DNA of 64,000 bases, from the NCBI GenBank assembly GCA_964553615.1, contig CAZKMA010000001.1:99696-163695 (forward strand), given 5' to 3'. The position numbers and the translations under genes are program-made. A model generated the notes under the pieces. The model saw only the letters and a program-made list of their open reading frames with translations. It had not been told where the DNA came from and searched no databases. How positions within the stretch are numbered: position 1 is the first letter of the stretch; every line of letters starts with the position of its first letter. The DNA is from DATKUC01 sp964553615 (GTDB lineage: Bacteria; Spirochaetota; Spirochaetia; DSM-27196; DATKUC01). Of this stretch, positions 14,247 through 21,523 are shown one piece after another.

Positions 14247-16046
14247 TTACAGGAGATTGTTCGGTTGGGTTGGTGCCGTAATCTCGACTGTTTTTCCTGC
14301 CAGTTGTGAATCCTTGGAGCGAACCACAATTCGTATTGTAACGGTGTTCTGTTTGACGTTGTGCTTCCAATCTATCAGCCTGAACACATCCTGAGGTATG
14401 AGCCCCGTTTCGTCGGCGATGCTTCCCGGATAGACTCGTGACACCTGGAACAACCGCTGAAATGTTGATTTAACCGGTTTCGCGTCCATGCCGAACAGTG
14501 CAGGGAAGAGCTCTTCCGGCTTCTGTGACTGTATGGCCGATGCAAGCGGTTTGAACTTTCTCGGCTCGGTTACCAGAAGTCCATCCATCGATTTGCCATT
14601 GTGCTTCCAGCTGATCGTGACGAGGCTCCGAACGGGGCGGGACACCAGGATATCCTGAGCGTCCTGGGTTTTCGTTACCGGGTGGCCGTCTATGCGGGAA
14701 ATGACGTCGTTCTCCCGAATGCCCGCCGTATGCGCGGGGGAATCGGGAGCAACGTATGCCACGGTGAGACCGGTTTCAGTCTCCACCACTCCTGCGCCCA
14801 TCCACGGAATGGGAACGTTCCCCGTTTCATAGAGTTCAGGAAGGAGTTTGCTGATCCAGTAAGAGGGAATTGCAAAGTTCACACCCTGAAACTTTGCAAT
14901 TCCTGCAAAGACGATACCGACAACGTCGCCGTTCGAGTCGAGGAGGGGACCGCCGCTATTCCCCGGATTCACCGGTACATCCATCTGGATCTGATCCCCC
15001 ATCTGCATGAAGCGTCTGCCGGTTGCAGACACTATGCCCGATGTCACGGTATTGTCGAGTCCACCGGGCGACCCCATGGCCACGACCGGGGTGCCCGCAC
15101 GGAGTCCGTGTTTCTGCACGAACGAGAAGACATAGCTCGGTTTGATGTCCACTTTCAAGAGGGCCACATCGAAGATATGGCTGTACCCGACAACATGAGC
15201 TGGATATTTCGTGCCTGGGTGATCCGCACGCTCCACGAAGAGTCGTGAATATCCTTTGTACTCGGGATCCACTTCGCTGCTGATTACATGGTAGTTCGTG
15301 ATCAGGTATCCGCGTTTGTCAACGAAAAAACCGCTACCGATTACCGTGTCGGCATACCCGATGCCGTTCTGCATCTGAATTCCACGGTTTACAACGATCG
15401 TAACCATTCCTTTCAGCATGGTCGACTGATCCACCTGAGCTTTGAGAAAGCGCGAGAAATCTGCGGGAACGGACTGTTTGAGCGACCTGAGGAGTGCAAT
15501 GATCCGGGAAAGGCCCTCCCTGTCATTCAGTTCCATTGCAATCCTGCCGTATTTCTCGAGAAGCTTCTGATCCACAATGCCGTGCGGATGTTGAATCCTG
15601 AGGAACAGAGAGAGCGCAGCAGGGTCATTTCCCATAGATAGATGCTTTTCCGCCGATTTGAGCCGCAATTCATCCATCGAAATTGTGCCGGTGGATCGGG
15701 CAGCAGTCGGCAGCACGTTGCCGGAGTCCAGGGCTTCGAGCGAATGCAGATAGATCGATGCACGCGCGAACTCTTTCTGTTTCAGCGCCTCCTTGAGGTG
15801 GTCCTCCATCGCATGGATTCCGTCGGTCGTGTATTTTTCTATAGTCGTCGGAGGCAGTTCTCCGCTCCGGCGGTAACTTGCTATGAGCGGAAAAGCCTCC
15901 TGCGGGCTCGGGGATGAGACGAGTTTCTGCAGCTGTTCGGTCATGGATGCCGCAGTGATCGGAGGTGTCGACGCTATCTGCCGGACAGAAGCGCAGGAGA
16001 AGAGGACGAGAGTAGTTGCAACTATGATTGTAAGGCTCGGTTTCAT
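14247..16046 (-). CDS. Lipoprotein trypsin-like serine protease with PDZ-type domains
   Basis: A 599-residue envelope protease, apparently a surface or periplasmic quality-control enzyme. The lipobox LFSC places acylated Cys18 at the N-terminus. Residues 35-210 are helical and lack a known motif. The S1 domain (about 212-385) has the full triad: His253 in NYHVI, Asp293 in FDVALLKV and Ser364 in NPGNSGGPL. A PDZ domain follows (GLTVAYVAPDSPAHTAGIRE), and a second PDZ-like stretch near the C-terminus (VSRVYPGSIADETGLIPQD). HtrA/DegP proteins are related but lack this N-terminal helical region and are not usually lipoproteins. AGGAG precedes the ATG. It is monocistronic. Confidence 0.85.
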   Translation of the reverse strand: MKPSLTIIVATTLVLFSCASVRQIASTPPITAASMTEQLQKLVSSPSPQEAFPLIASYRRSGELPPTTIEKYTTDGIHAMEDHLKEALKQKEFARASIYLHSLEALDSGNVLPTAARSTGTISMDELRLKSAEKHLSMGNDPAALSLFLRIQHPHGIVDQKLLEKYGRIAMELNDREGLSRIIALLRSLKQSVPADFSRFLKAQVDQSTMLKGMVTIVVNRGIQMQNGIGYADTVIGSGFFVDKRGYLITNYHVISSEVDPEYKGYSRLFVERADHPGTKYPAHVVGYSHIFDVALLKVDIKPSYVFSFVQKHGLRAGTPVVAMGSPGGLDNTVTSGIVSATGRRFMQMGDQIQMDVPVNPGNSGGPLLDSNGDVVGIVFAGIAKFQGVNFAIPSYWISKLLPELYETGNVPIPWMGAGVVETETGLTVAYVAPDSPAHTAGIRENDVISRIDGHPVTKTQDAQDILVSRPVRSLVTISWKHNGKSMDGLLVTEPRKFKPLASAIQSQKPEELFPALFGMDAKPVKSTFQRLFQVSRVYPGSIADETGLIPQDVFRLIDWKHNVKQNTVTIRIVVRSKDSQLAGKTVEITAPTQPNNLL

Positions 16047-16105
16047 TGCGCTGCTCCTGTTCTACACATAATAAGATATTATCGTGCGTGCCGGCCACCC
16101 CGACT

Positions 16106-16133
16106 GAAGTATCAACACGGTTGTTGATACTTC
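16106..16133. repeat. Perfect 11-bp inverted repeat, operator or hairpin
   Basis: GAAGTATCAAC (16106-16116) and GTTGATACTTC (16123-16133) are exact reverse complements around a 6-base centre. It sits 60 bases upstream of the protease start and 105 bases before the promoter of the redox-permease operon. No T-run follows on either strand, so a dimeric regulator site is more likely than a terminator. Confidence 0.7.
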
Positions 16134-16238
16134 ACAGGTGATTCGTCCCGTTGCCTCCGAGCGGACCCCCCGGACGGAACTGCATACCGCCGCAGGTTGT
16201 TTGTGCATCGATTATGTTCGCATTCTCCGCTGACCGGC

Positions 16239-16269
16239 TTGACAATATGCGTGCTATTTGGTTATATTG
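16239..16269 (+). promoter_or_regulatory. Promoter with inverted repeat for the redox-permease operon
   Basis: TTGACA (16239-16244), 18 bases, TATATT (16263-16268). CAATAT (16243-16248) and ATATTG (16264-16269) form an inverted repeat that overlaps both hexamers, a position suited to a repressor such as an ArsR-family protein. The rest of the 253-base gap from 16047 holds only this and the 11-bp inverted repeat. Confidence 0.65.
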
Positions 16270-16299
16270 CCAATAAAGACAACAGTATGGAGGAAGACT

Positions 16300-16539
16300 A
16301 TGACTATCCAGATTCTTGGAGGCGGATGCCCGAAGTGTCACGCACTCGAGCGCAATGCGCGCGAGGCGCTGTCTTTGCTTGGATTGGATGCGACGGTGGA
16401 GGCTGTGACCGATTCAGATCGGATCACGGATATGGGCGTCATGTTTACTCCTGCTCTGGCAATAGACGGAGTTGTAAAAAACGCCGGAAAAGTGCTGAGC
16501 GTTGACGACATCAGCGCCATCCTCTCCGACGCACGGTAA
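16300..16539 (+). CDS. Small thioredoxin-fold redox-active disulfide protein
   Basis: A 79-residue thioredoxin/glutaredoxin-like protein with the redox pair CPKC in MTIQILGGGCPKCHALERNA, and the cis-proline region GVMFTPALAIDGVVK. It matches the small proteins usually annotated as redox-active disulfide protein 2. Such genes commonly sit directly before a YraQ-type permease, as here (6 bases apart), and are thought to supply reductant to, or chaperone a thiol-bound substrate for, that carrier. Start ATG 16300 has GGAGGAAG upstream. It is soluble with no signal peptide. Confidence 0.9.
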   Translation: MTIQILGGGCPKCHALERNAREALSLLGLDATVEAVTDSDRITDMGVMFTPALAIDGVVKNAGKVLSVDDISAILSDAR

Positions 16540-16545
16540 TCCCCA

Positions 16546-17802
16546 ATGTCTACGGTACAGACTGAAGACTCGGCGGTGAAGCCGCCGAAGCGCGGTCAGG
16601 CCTTTTTTGTAAGCATGAAGTCTTTCTGGAAAAGCCGGAAAAACGTAACTCTCGCCATAATCGTGGGTGTGTTTCTTGCGGCATACTTCATACCGTTTTC
16701 CCAGCCCCGGGTGTCCATCGCGTTGAACGAGGCATTCCTCATGCTGGGAGACTACGCCAGGAGACATGTTCTCCTCTGCCTTGTACCGGCTTTCTTCATT
16801 GCCGGTGCAATAACGATGTTCCTGAATCAACAGGCGGTCATAAAGTATCTGGGCCCACAGGCGCGGAAGATAGTTGCGTACACGGTAGCCTCCGTGTCGG
16901 GGACCATTCTGGCGGTATGTTCCTGTACCGTTCTCCCGCTGTTCAAGGGGATTTACCGCAAGGGTGCGGGGCTTGGCCCTGCCGTGAGTTTCCTCTATTC
17001 CGGGCCTGCAATTAACGTGCTCGCCATTGTTCTTACGGCGAATGTGCTGGGATTCAGACTCGGTGCTGCACGGGCAATCGGCGCCATTGTGTTCGCGTTC
17101 GTTATAGGGATTCTCATGCACATCATTTTCCGAAAAGACGACAATGCACGTACAACAAACGCGGCAATGTTCACAGCACCCGAAGATGCAGGGCGTCCGC
17201 TGTGGAAAACCACGGTATTCATGGGAAGCATGATCGGAATTCTGGTGTTTGTGAACTGGGCGCGTTCAGGCGGGTCGGTTGGTGGCTGGGACCTGGTGTA
17301 TCGGCTGAAATATCCTATTACTGCGGTGTTCGGTGTTGTCCTCATCTTCTCACTGGTCCGATGGTTCGGTGCAGCGGAATTGACTGACTGGGTTCGAGCC
17401 ACGAGGGACTTTGCCGTTCAGATACTGCCGCTTCTATTCGGCGGCGTGCTCGTAGCCGGATTTCTTCTCGGTCGGCCCGGTCACATGGCGCTGATTCCCG
17501 AGTCGTGGGTTGCAGCGGTCGTCGGAGGGAACTCTCTCTTTGCCAATCTCTTCGCAAGCGGCTCAGGAGCGCTGATGTATTTCGCAACGCTCACGGAGGT
17601 GCCGATTCTCCAGGGATTGATAGGTGCCGGCATGGGACAGGGACCGGCGCTTGCGCTTCTGCTTGCGGGGCCGTCGATGTCTTTACCGTCACTCCTGGTT
17701 ATCGGAACCGAACTGGGGGCGAAGAAGACGCTTACATATGCAGGACTCGTCGTTGTTATGTCAACTCTGGTGGGTATGGCATACGGGACGATAGTCGGAT
17801 GA
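16546..17802 (+). CDS. YraQ/ArsP-type permease
   Basis: A 418-residue membrane protein with 8-10 helices. Its signature is the repeated motif region around VCSCTVLPLFKGIYRKGAGL followed by FLYSGPAINVLAIVL, and a second half with FFASGSGALMYFATLTEVPI-like residues (FASGSGALMYFATLTEVPIL) and GPALALLLAGPSMSLPSLLV. Families of this type export organoarsenicals (ArsP) or unknown substrates. The paired cysteines in CSC near the first re-entrant segment may handle thiol-reactive cargo. Between a thioredoxin-like gene and a TDT-type carrier gene (23 bases downstream), it is probably the core of a detoxification or sulfur-transport operon. Substrate not determinable. Confidence 0.88.
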   Translation: MSTVQTEDSAVKPPKRGQAFFVSMKSFWKSRKNVTLAIIVGVFLAAYFIPFSQPRVSIALNEAFLMLGDYARRHVLLCLVPAFFIAGAITMFLNQQAVIKYLGPQARKIVAYTVASVSGTILAVCSCTVLPLFKGIYRKGAGLGPAVSFLYSGPAINVLAIVLTANVLGFRLGAARAIGAIVFAFVIGILMHIIFRKDDNARTTNAAMFTAPEDAGRPLWKTTVFMGSMIGILVFVNWARSGGSVGGWDLVYRLKYPITAVFGVVLIFSLVRWFGAAELTDWVRATRDFAVQILPLLFGGVLVAGFLLGRPGHMALIPESWVAAVVGGNSLFANLFASGSGALMYFATLTEVPILQGLIGAGMGQGPALALLLAGPSMSLPSLLVIGTELGAKKTLTYAGLVVVMSTLVGMAYGTIVG

Positions 17803-17825
17803 TTTCAAGATAAGGGAGCACGGTA

Positions 17826-18854
17826 ATGAAGAAGATAATTGCGGGATTCAATCCCGCATGGGGCGCCGCCGTCATGGGCACAGGAGTCTTGAGCATACTT
17901 TCCGTTCAAGCGGGAGACGTATTTAAGATTCTTGCAATCGTTCTGTTCGGAATCAACGCCCTCATTCTGGTGTATTCGCTCGTTTGCTGGATTCTGATGT
18001 GGTTCGTTGCACCAAAAAAGATCGAAGCGATCGTGAACAATGCATCCATGATCGTATTCCTGCCGACGGTCCCGATTGGATTGGTGGTGTTCGCGAGCAA
18101 TCTGATGGCGCTGCGCGGGGATTACTTTCCCGGTCTCGGACTCGTGCTGCCGGCGGTACTCTGGATTGTGGCAAGTCTCGTAATAGTGGCACTGGCCGTC
18201 CACTTTCTGGACAGAATGTTCTCAAGCCCCGGGATCGAGATACAGCACTCAACATTCGGCTGGCTCATCCCCCCGGTTGCGTTGCTCGTTATTCCGCTTG
18301 GAGCCCCGGCAGTTGTCGGTGCATTTTCTCCTCCGGTTGCCGAGACTCTGGTCCTGTTCTCCTTTGCGAGTTGGGGAGCGGGTTTCTTTGCATACCTGTT
18401 CGTTAATGCGGCGGTTACTCACCGGTACTTCTTTCATGAGCTTCCGGTAAGTCAGATGACTCCGTCAGTCTGGGTCGGTCTGGGGCCACTTGGAGCAGGC
18501 GCCGCCGGACTCCTGTCGCTGACTCGGGTGGCAGATGGTATGAAAACGATGCAGGGTATAGGAAATATCAGTTTTGCGCTGGCGGTCCTCATGTGGGGGT
18601 TCGGCCTTATCTGGTATCTCGTCTCTCTGGTGTTGACAATGCGCAAGACAATCTTCGAACGGATTCCGTACACCATGGGGTGGTGGGCGTTCACCTTTCC
18701 GTTGGGTGCCTTTGCTCTGGCGACACGTCTTCTTGCGGTTCGCACGGGTATTGTGGCCATTGACGTCATCTTCTGGATCCTGTTTGCAAATCTGTGGGCG
18801 TTCTGGGTGATTACCGCGTACAGAACCGCCGCCTCCGTAGTCCGAAGCGCCTGA
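17826..18854 (+). CDS. TDT/SLAC1-family transporter (tellurite-resistance/dicarboxylate type)
   Basis: A 342-residue protein with ten predicted membrane helices, starting KKIIAGFNPAWGAAVMGTG and containing WLIPPVALLVIPLGAPAVV and PSVWVGLGPLGAGAAGLLSL, which are the hallmark regions of the voltage-dependent anion channel/TDT superfamily (TehA, Mae1, SLAC1, Ssu1 sulfite pump). Substrates in the family include sulfite, malate and nitrate; the choice here is open. It is third in the operon after the redox protein and permease; GGGAG precedes the ATG at good distance. A sulfite or oxyanion exporter would fit the thiol-redox neighbour, but that is inference. Confidence 0.85.
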   Translation: MKKIIAGFNPAWGAAVMGTGVLSILSVQAGDVFKILAIVLFGINALILVYSLVCWILMWFVAPKKIEAIVNNASMIVFLPTVPIGLVVFASNLMALRGDYFPGLGLVLPAVLWIVASLVIVALAVHFLDRMFSSPGIEIQHSTFGWLIPPVALLVIPLGAPAVVGAFSPPVAETLVLFSFASWGAGFFAYLFVNAAVTHRYFFHELPVSQMTPSVWVGLGPLGAGAAGLLSLTRVADGMKTMQGIGNISFALAVLMWGFGLIWYLVSLVLTMRKTIFERIPYTMGWWAFTFPLGAFALATRLLAVRTGIVAIDVIFWILFANLWAFWVITAYRTAASVVRSA

Positions 18855-19056
18855 GCGTATCCCGACAGGCATCCGGCAGAATTGTGGCAACTGAACCGGG
18901 AAAGTCTGCGGATGGTATTGTCAACGGAAGTAAGGTGCCGGCGCGTGGCGGAGTCGTTGTCACGCGTGGTGCGAATCGTGGAGAGACGACACAGTCTCCG
19001 CGCACGCGGATGGAGACCTTCCGGACCGTTCAGTACGTCTGCACCGACACAATGAG

Positions 19057-19085
19057 CCGGTACCGGAGCGCTCCTCCGATACCGG
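19057..19085. terminator. Strong hairpin between convergent genes
   Basis: CCGGTACCGGAG (19057-19068) pairs with CTCCGATACCGG (19074-19085), 12 bp with one mismatch or wobble pair and a 5-base loop. It lies between the TDT gene (plus) and the YHS gene (minus). There is no T-tract, so termination may be weak or factor-assisted. The rest of the 240-base gap 18855-19095 shows no gene. Confidence 0.5.
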
Positions 19086-19095
19086 CCGCCTTGAA

Positions 19096-19251
19096 CTACT
19101 TTTTGTCTTCGTGCTGGTATTTTTTCGGGTTCGATTCAAACTCTTTCTTACACCCGGGCGCACAGAAATAGTAAGTCTTGCCTTCGTACTCGCTCGTCCA
19201 CTTCGCCGTCTTCTCTTCCACTTCCATCTTGCATATAGGATCAATCGCCAT
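19096..19251 (-). CDS. YHS-domain metal-binding protein
   Basis: A 51-residue protein that is almost exactly one YHS domain: MAIDPICKMEVEEKTAKW, then EGKTYYFCAPGCKKEFES. YHS domains carry conserved cysteines and are found as the N-terminal part of some copper-transporting P-type ATPases or as free putative copper chaperones. Start ATG 19251 has GGAGGAAAAAG upstream; a longer N-terminus would be out of family. It overlaps the 3' end of the gene before it by 11 bases, so both are translated together from a promoter that carries a CsoR-type operator. A role in periplasmic or cytosolic copper trafficking is likely but inferred. Confidence 0.88.
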   Translation of the reverse strand: MAIDPICKMEVEEKTAKWTSEYEGKTYYFCAPGCKKEFESNPKKYQHEDKK

Positions 19252-19654
19252 CTTTTTCCTCCAATGGAGAATCGCTTTTCGTCTCCTCGATTGCCCGTGA
19301 GACGATTTCGGGAAATTCATACCACACGACTCCGTTGCTGCTTACATCCATTCTCACATGCGTCCCGTCCGACATGGCCTGAAGCAGTTTCTCCGCTTCC
19401 TCGCTCGGAAGTCCGGTATCGATGATCAACTCCGAAACGGTGAGTCTTCCGCCGTGTTTCTGGGCAACGCGGTAGATTGCGGCCTCCGGCACCGATTCGT
19501 TCCGGGTATTCTGAGGAAATTGATCACTCCCAACCTGGCGCCGTCTCAACCGGTGCATGAGGGCAGACATCCCGTAGATCAGGAGCGGCAGGAATATCCA
19601 GCCGAAGTCCGGCGGAAACATGACCGAATGCATCATCATGGGTGTCACGTTCAT
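19241..19654 (-). CDS. Small membrane protein with winged-helix-like domain
   Basis: Of 137 residues, the N-terminal 35 form one membrane helix rich in methionine before and after it (MNVTPMMMHSVMFPPDFGWI, then LPLLIYGMSALMHRLRRR). The remainder resembles a winged helix: PEAAIYRVAQKHGGRLTVSE (helix 1-2), GLPSEEAEKLLQAMSDGTHV (recognition region) and RMDVSSNGVVWYEFPE (wing). I recognise no named family; membrane-bound wHTH regulators or thiol/metal sensors are possible. The methionine and histidine cluster near the membrane suits copper binding. A CsoR-type operator overlaps its promoter. The ATG at 19654 is about 24 bases from the -35 box, so the transcript may be leaderless, or translation may begin at the later MMM codons. 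Confidence 0.65.
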   Translation of the reverse strand: MNVTPMMMHSVMFPPDFGWIFLPLLIYGMSALMHRLRRRQVGSDQFPQNTRNESVPEAAIYRVAQKHGGRLTVSELIIDTGLPSEEAEKLLQAMSDGTHVRMDVSSNGVVWYEFPEIVSRAIEETKSDSPLEEKDGD

Positions 19655-19662
19655 AAGTTACT

Positions 19663-19684
19663 ATACCCCCGTAGCGTATGTCAA
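19663..19684 (-). promoter_or_regulatory. CsoR-type operator overlapping the promoter of the YHS operon
   Basis: The 17-mer ATACCCCCGTAGCGTAT (19663-19679) matches the operator at csoR (ATACCCTGGTAGGGTAT) at 14 of 17 positions. On the minus strand it directly follows a TTGACA -35 box (19684-19679), so a bound repressor would cover the promoter. Confidence 0.7.
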
Positions 19685-19716
19685 TATGAGTTGACCCAGG
19701 AACTGCCGGATACCGG

Positions 19717-20985
19717 TCATGTTTCGTCGTTCACCGGGACTGGCTGGGTCTTGCGGACGACGGCAAATATGGCTGCTATCCCTACGAGGACTGAAACTGC
19801 AACGAGGCCGTTGGCGAGTCCGAAGCGGTCCGCAAAGAAGCCGAGAGCCACCGCTACGAGCGCAGCCACAATAGTCTCCACCTGCGACTCGGCCGAGAGA
19901 GCAGTGGCAAGGATATCGGATCGCATCTTGTCGCTGACGTAGGAGATTCCGATCGGCTTTCTCAGGTTTTCGATCAGATATATGCCGACATAGAGGATGA
20001 CTGCGCCAACGGTGGACCCGAGCGCGTAGAGTATTCCCGCGCCGATGCCGAGCACCGGCCCGATGAACATCGTAATGTTCAACGGATACTCGAGAGACTT
20101 GAAACGTTCGGTGAAACCACCTGCCGAACGGGAGGCGAGGGATGTAAGGACGTAGATGAGCGAATAGACCACGCCAACAACGATTGCAGTCCGTTTCTGG
20201 GCACTCACCACGGTCAGAATTGGAATGGCGAGCGCCAGGCTTTTCAGGAGTGGCTGCAGGAAGTCTTTCGCCGCCTTGTAATACCCGGTGTAGAGTGCGA
20301 GGTTGAGTATGGACTTCAACAGGCTCCGGTCTCTGAAAGAGTAGGCAAAGTCCTTGACCACTGAGGTGAACTGGGAAACGAACTTCTTTCCGCTCACGCT
20401 TCGCCGGGTGCCGTCCAATTCCCGGGGATAGGTCAGCATGAGTGTCAGATCAAGCAGATAGGGGATTATCGAGAACAGGAATATGGAGGCGTAACGTCCT
20501 CGGAAGAACACGAGCCCCATGGCAATCAACGCCGACAGGGCCGAACCCATCTGCGACCATGAGCGCGTGTGGCCGTAGTAGTGCACCTTCTGGTCGGTCC
20601 ATCCGTTTATCCGCAGATACTCGAAGATCATCGCCTTGTGCGTGCCTGTCCTGAAGGCTTCTCCAAAAGAGAAGAGCACCATGGCTGCAACAAAGATTGC
20701 GAACTGCCCGGAGAGGTAAAAGACGGCAAAGGAGACAATGTAGGAGCCGAAAGAGAAGACCATAGTCCGCCGGCGCCCGAGGGAATCGGCCGCAACGCCG
20801 GTCGGAATCTCGAGAATATTGGTTGCGATCTCCTTGATGGCGTACAGCGTACCGATTTCGAGGTAGGACAATCCCTTTTCAAGGAAGAACAGTATAAGGA
20901 ACGGCTCGAAGAATCGGAGGTTCTTCAGGAAACCATACACGCAGAACTTGTAGTATTGAAGGTCGCGGATGAATCGGTCTGCCAT
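19717..20985 (-). CDS. Major facilitator superfamily transporter
   Basis: A 422-residue MFS carrier with about 12 helices. The loop 2-3 motif is present (AADSLGRRRTMVFSFGSYIV). The N-terminus reads RDLQYYKFCVYGFLKNLRFF, then EPFLILFFLEKGLSYLEIG. Related proteins are poorly characterised, and no substrate can be named. ATG 20985 is preceded by a TTG at 20994 that lies closer to the GGTGAG motif, so the start could be either. The gene diverges from csoR across a 100-base gap that holds the CsoR operator near the far end, so copper-linked regulation is possible. It lies upstream of the membrane winged-helix gene on the same strand but with its own start region. Confidence 0.85.
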   Translation of the reverse strand: MADRFIRDLQYYKFCVYGFLKNLRFFEPFLILFFLEKGLSYLEIGTLYAIKEIATNILEIPTGVAADSLGRRRTMVFSFGSYIVSFAVFYLSGQFAIFVAAMVLFSFGEAFRTGTHKAMIFEYLRINGWTDQKVHYYGHTRSWSQMGSALSALIAMGLVFFRGRYASIFLFSIIPYLLDLTLMLTYPRELDGTRRSVSGKKFVSQFTSVVKDFAYSFRDRSLLKSILNLALYTGYYKAAKDFLQPLLKSLALAIPILTVVSAQKRTAIVVGVVYSLIYVLTSLASRSAGGFTERFKSLEYPLNITMFIGPVLGIGAGILYALGSTVGAVILYVGIYLIENLRKPIGISYVSDKMRSDILATALSAESQVETIVAALVAVALGFFADRFGLANGLVAVSVLVGIAAIFAVVRKTQPVPVNDET

Positions 20986-21062
20986 GATATGCAACTATCT
21001 CACCAAAAATGAAATCGCGCAACACGAATTACGGCATATGCCGACGCTGCAGACCCGCGCGC

Positions 21063-21092
21063 TTGACATATAATACCCTGGTAGGGTATATT
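21063..21092 (+). promoter_or_regulatory. csoR promoter with embedded CsoR operator
   Basis: TTGACA (21063-21068), 18 bases, TATATT (21087-21092). The palindrome ATACCCT-GGT-AGGGTAT (21073-21089) fills the spacer, the classic placement of a CsoR autorepressor site. The ATG starts at 21098, 5 bases after the -10 box, so the csoR mRNA is predicted to be leaderless. Confidence 0.85.
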
Positions 21093-21097
21093 ACCCC

Positions 21098-21379
21098 ATG
21101 GACCAGCGACATACAGAGAAGACTCTCGCGCGTTTGCGACGGATTGAAGGTCAGATCCGCGGGATTCACAAGATGCTTGAAGAGGACCGGTACTGCGTTG
21201 ATATCCTTACCCAGACAAGCGCTGTCATTGCCGCGCTGCACGGCGTGGAAGACCTCGTCATGGAAAACCATCTGAATACCTGTGTCGCAGATGCCATGAA
21301 GAGCAACGATCCGGATGAGAAACGGGAGAAGATCGATGAGGTCATGACCGTAATAACGAAGTTTCGCAAGCACGGATAG
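21098..21379 (+). CDS. csoR: Copper-sensing CsoR-family repressor
   Basis: A 93-residue all-helical repressor that leaves its operator when it binds Cu(I). The family core is clear: LARLRRIEGQIRGIHKMLEE, YCVDILTQTSAVIAALHGVE, NHLNTCVADAM. The copper triad Cys33, His58 and Cys62 is present, which distinguishes CsoR from formaldehyde or nickel sensors such as FrmR and RcnR. The start ATG 21098 cannot be moved downstream without losing the conserved N-terminal helix, though it has no ribosome site. The operator in its own promoter indicates autoregulation, and a near-copy at 19663 adds the YHS operon to its targets. Confidence 0.93.
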   Translation: MDQRHTEKTLARLRRIEGQIRGIHKMLEEDRYCVDILTQTSAVIAALHGVEDLVMENHLNTCVADAMKSNDPDEKREKIDEVMTVITKFRKHG

Positions 21380-21423
21380 GAGGCAACGGAGGAGTTGTTC
21401 ACTCCGAATGCCTTTCGTGAAAA

Positions 21424-21460
21424 GGAACACGTCCGGCCGATCTGACCTGACGTGTTCCTG
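21424..21460 (-). terminator. Terminator for the DUF2202 gene
   Basis: AGGAACACGTC (21424-21434) and GACGTGTTCCT (21450-21460) form a perfect 11-bp stem. Read on the minus strand it is followed by TTTT, fitting termination of the gene ending at 21524; on the plus strand it may also halt csoR transcription. Confidence 0.7.
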
Positions 21461-21523
21461 AAAGCGCGACGGTATGAGAGCCTCCTGAACCGATCCGCGG
21501 TTGATGAGCTCTTGCCGAAGGGC

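Noticed and set aside
18855..19095. A small gene in the gap after the TDT carrier
   Set aside because: Open frames here lack ribosome sites and show no protein-like composition; only the hairpin at 19057 is supported.
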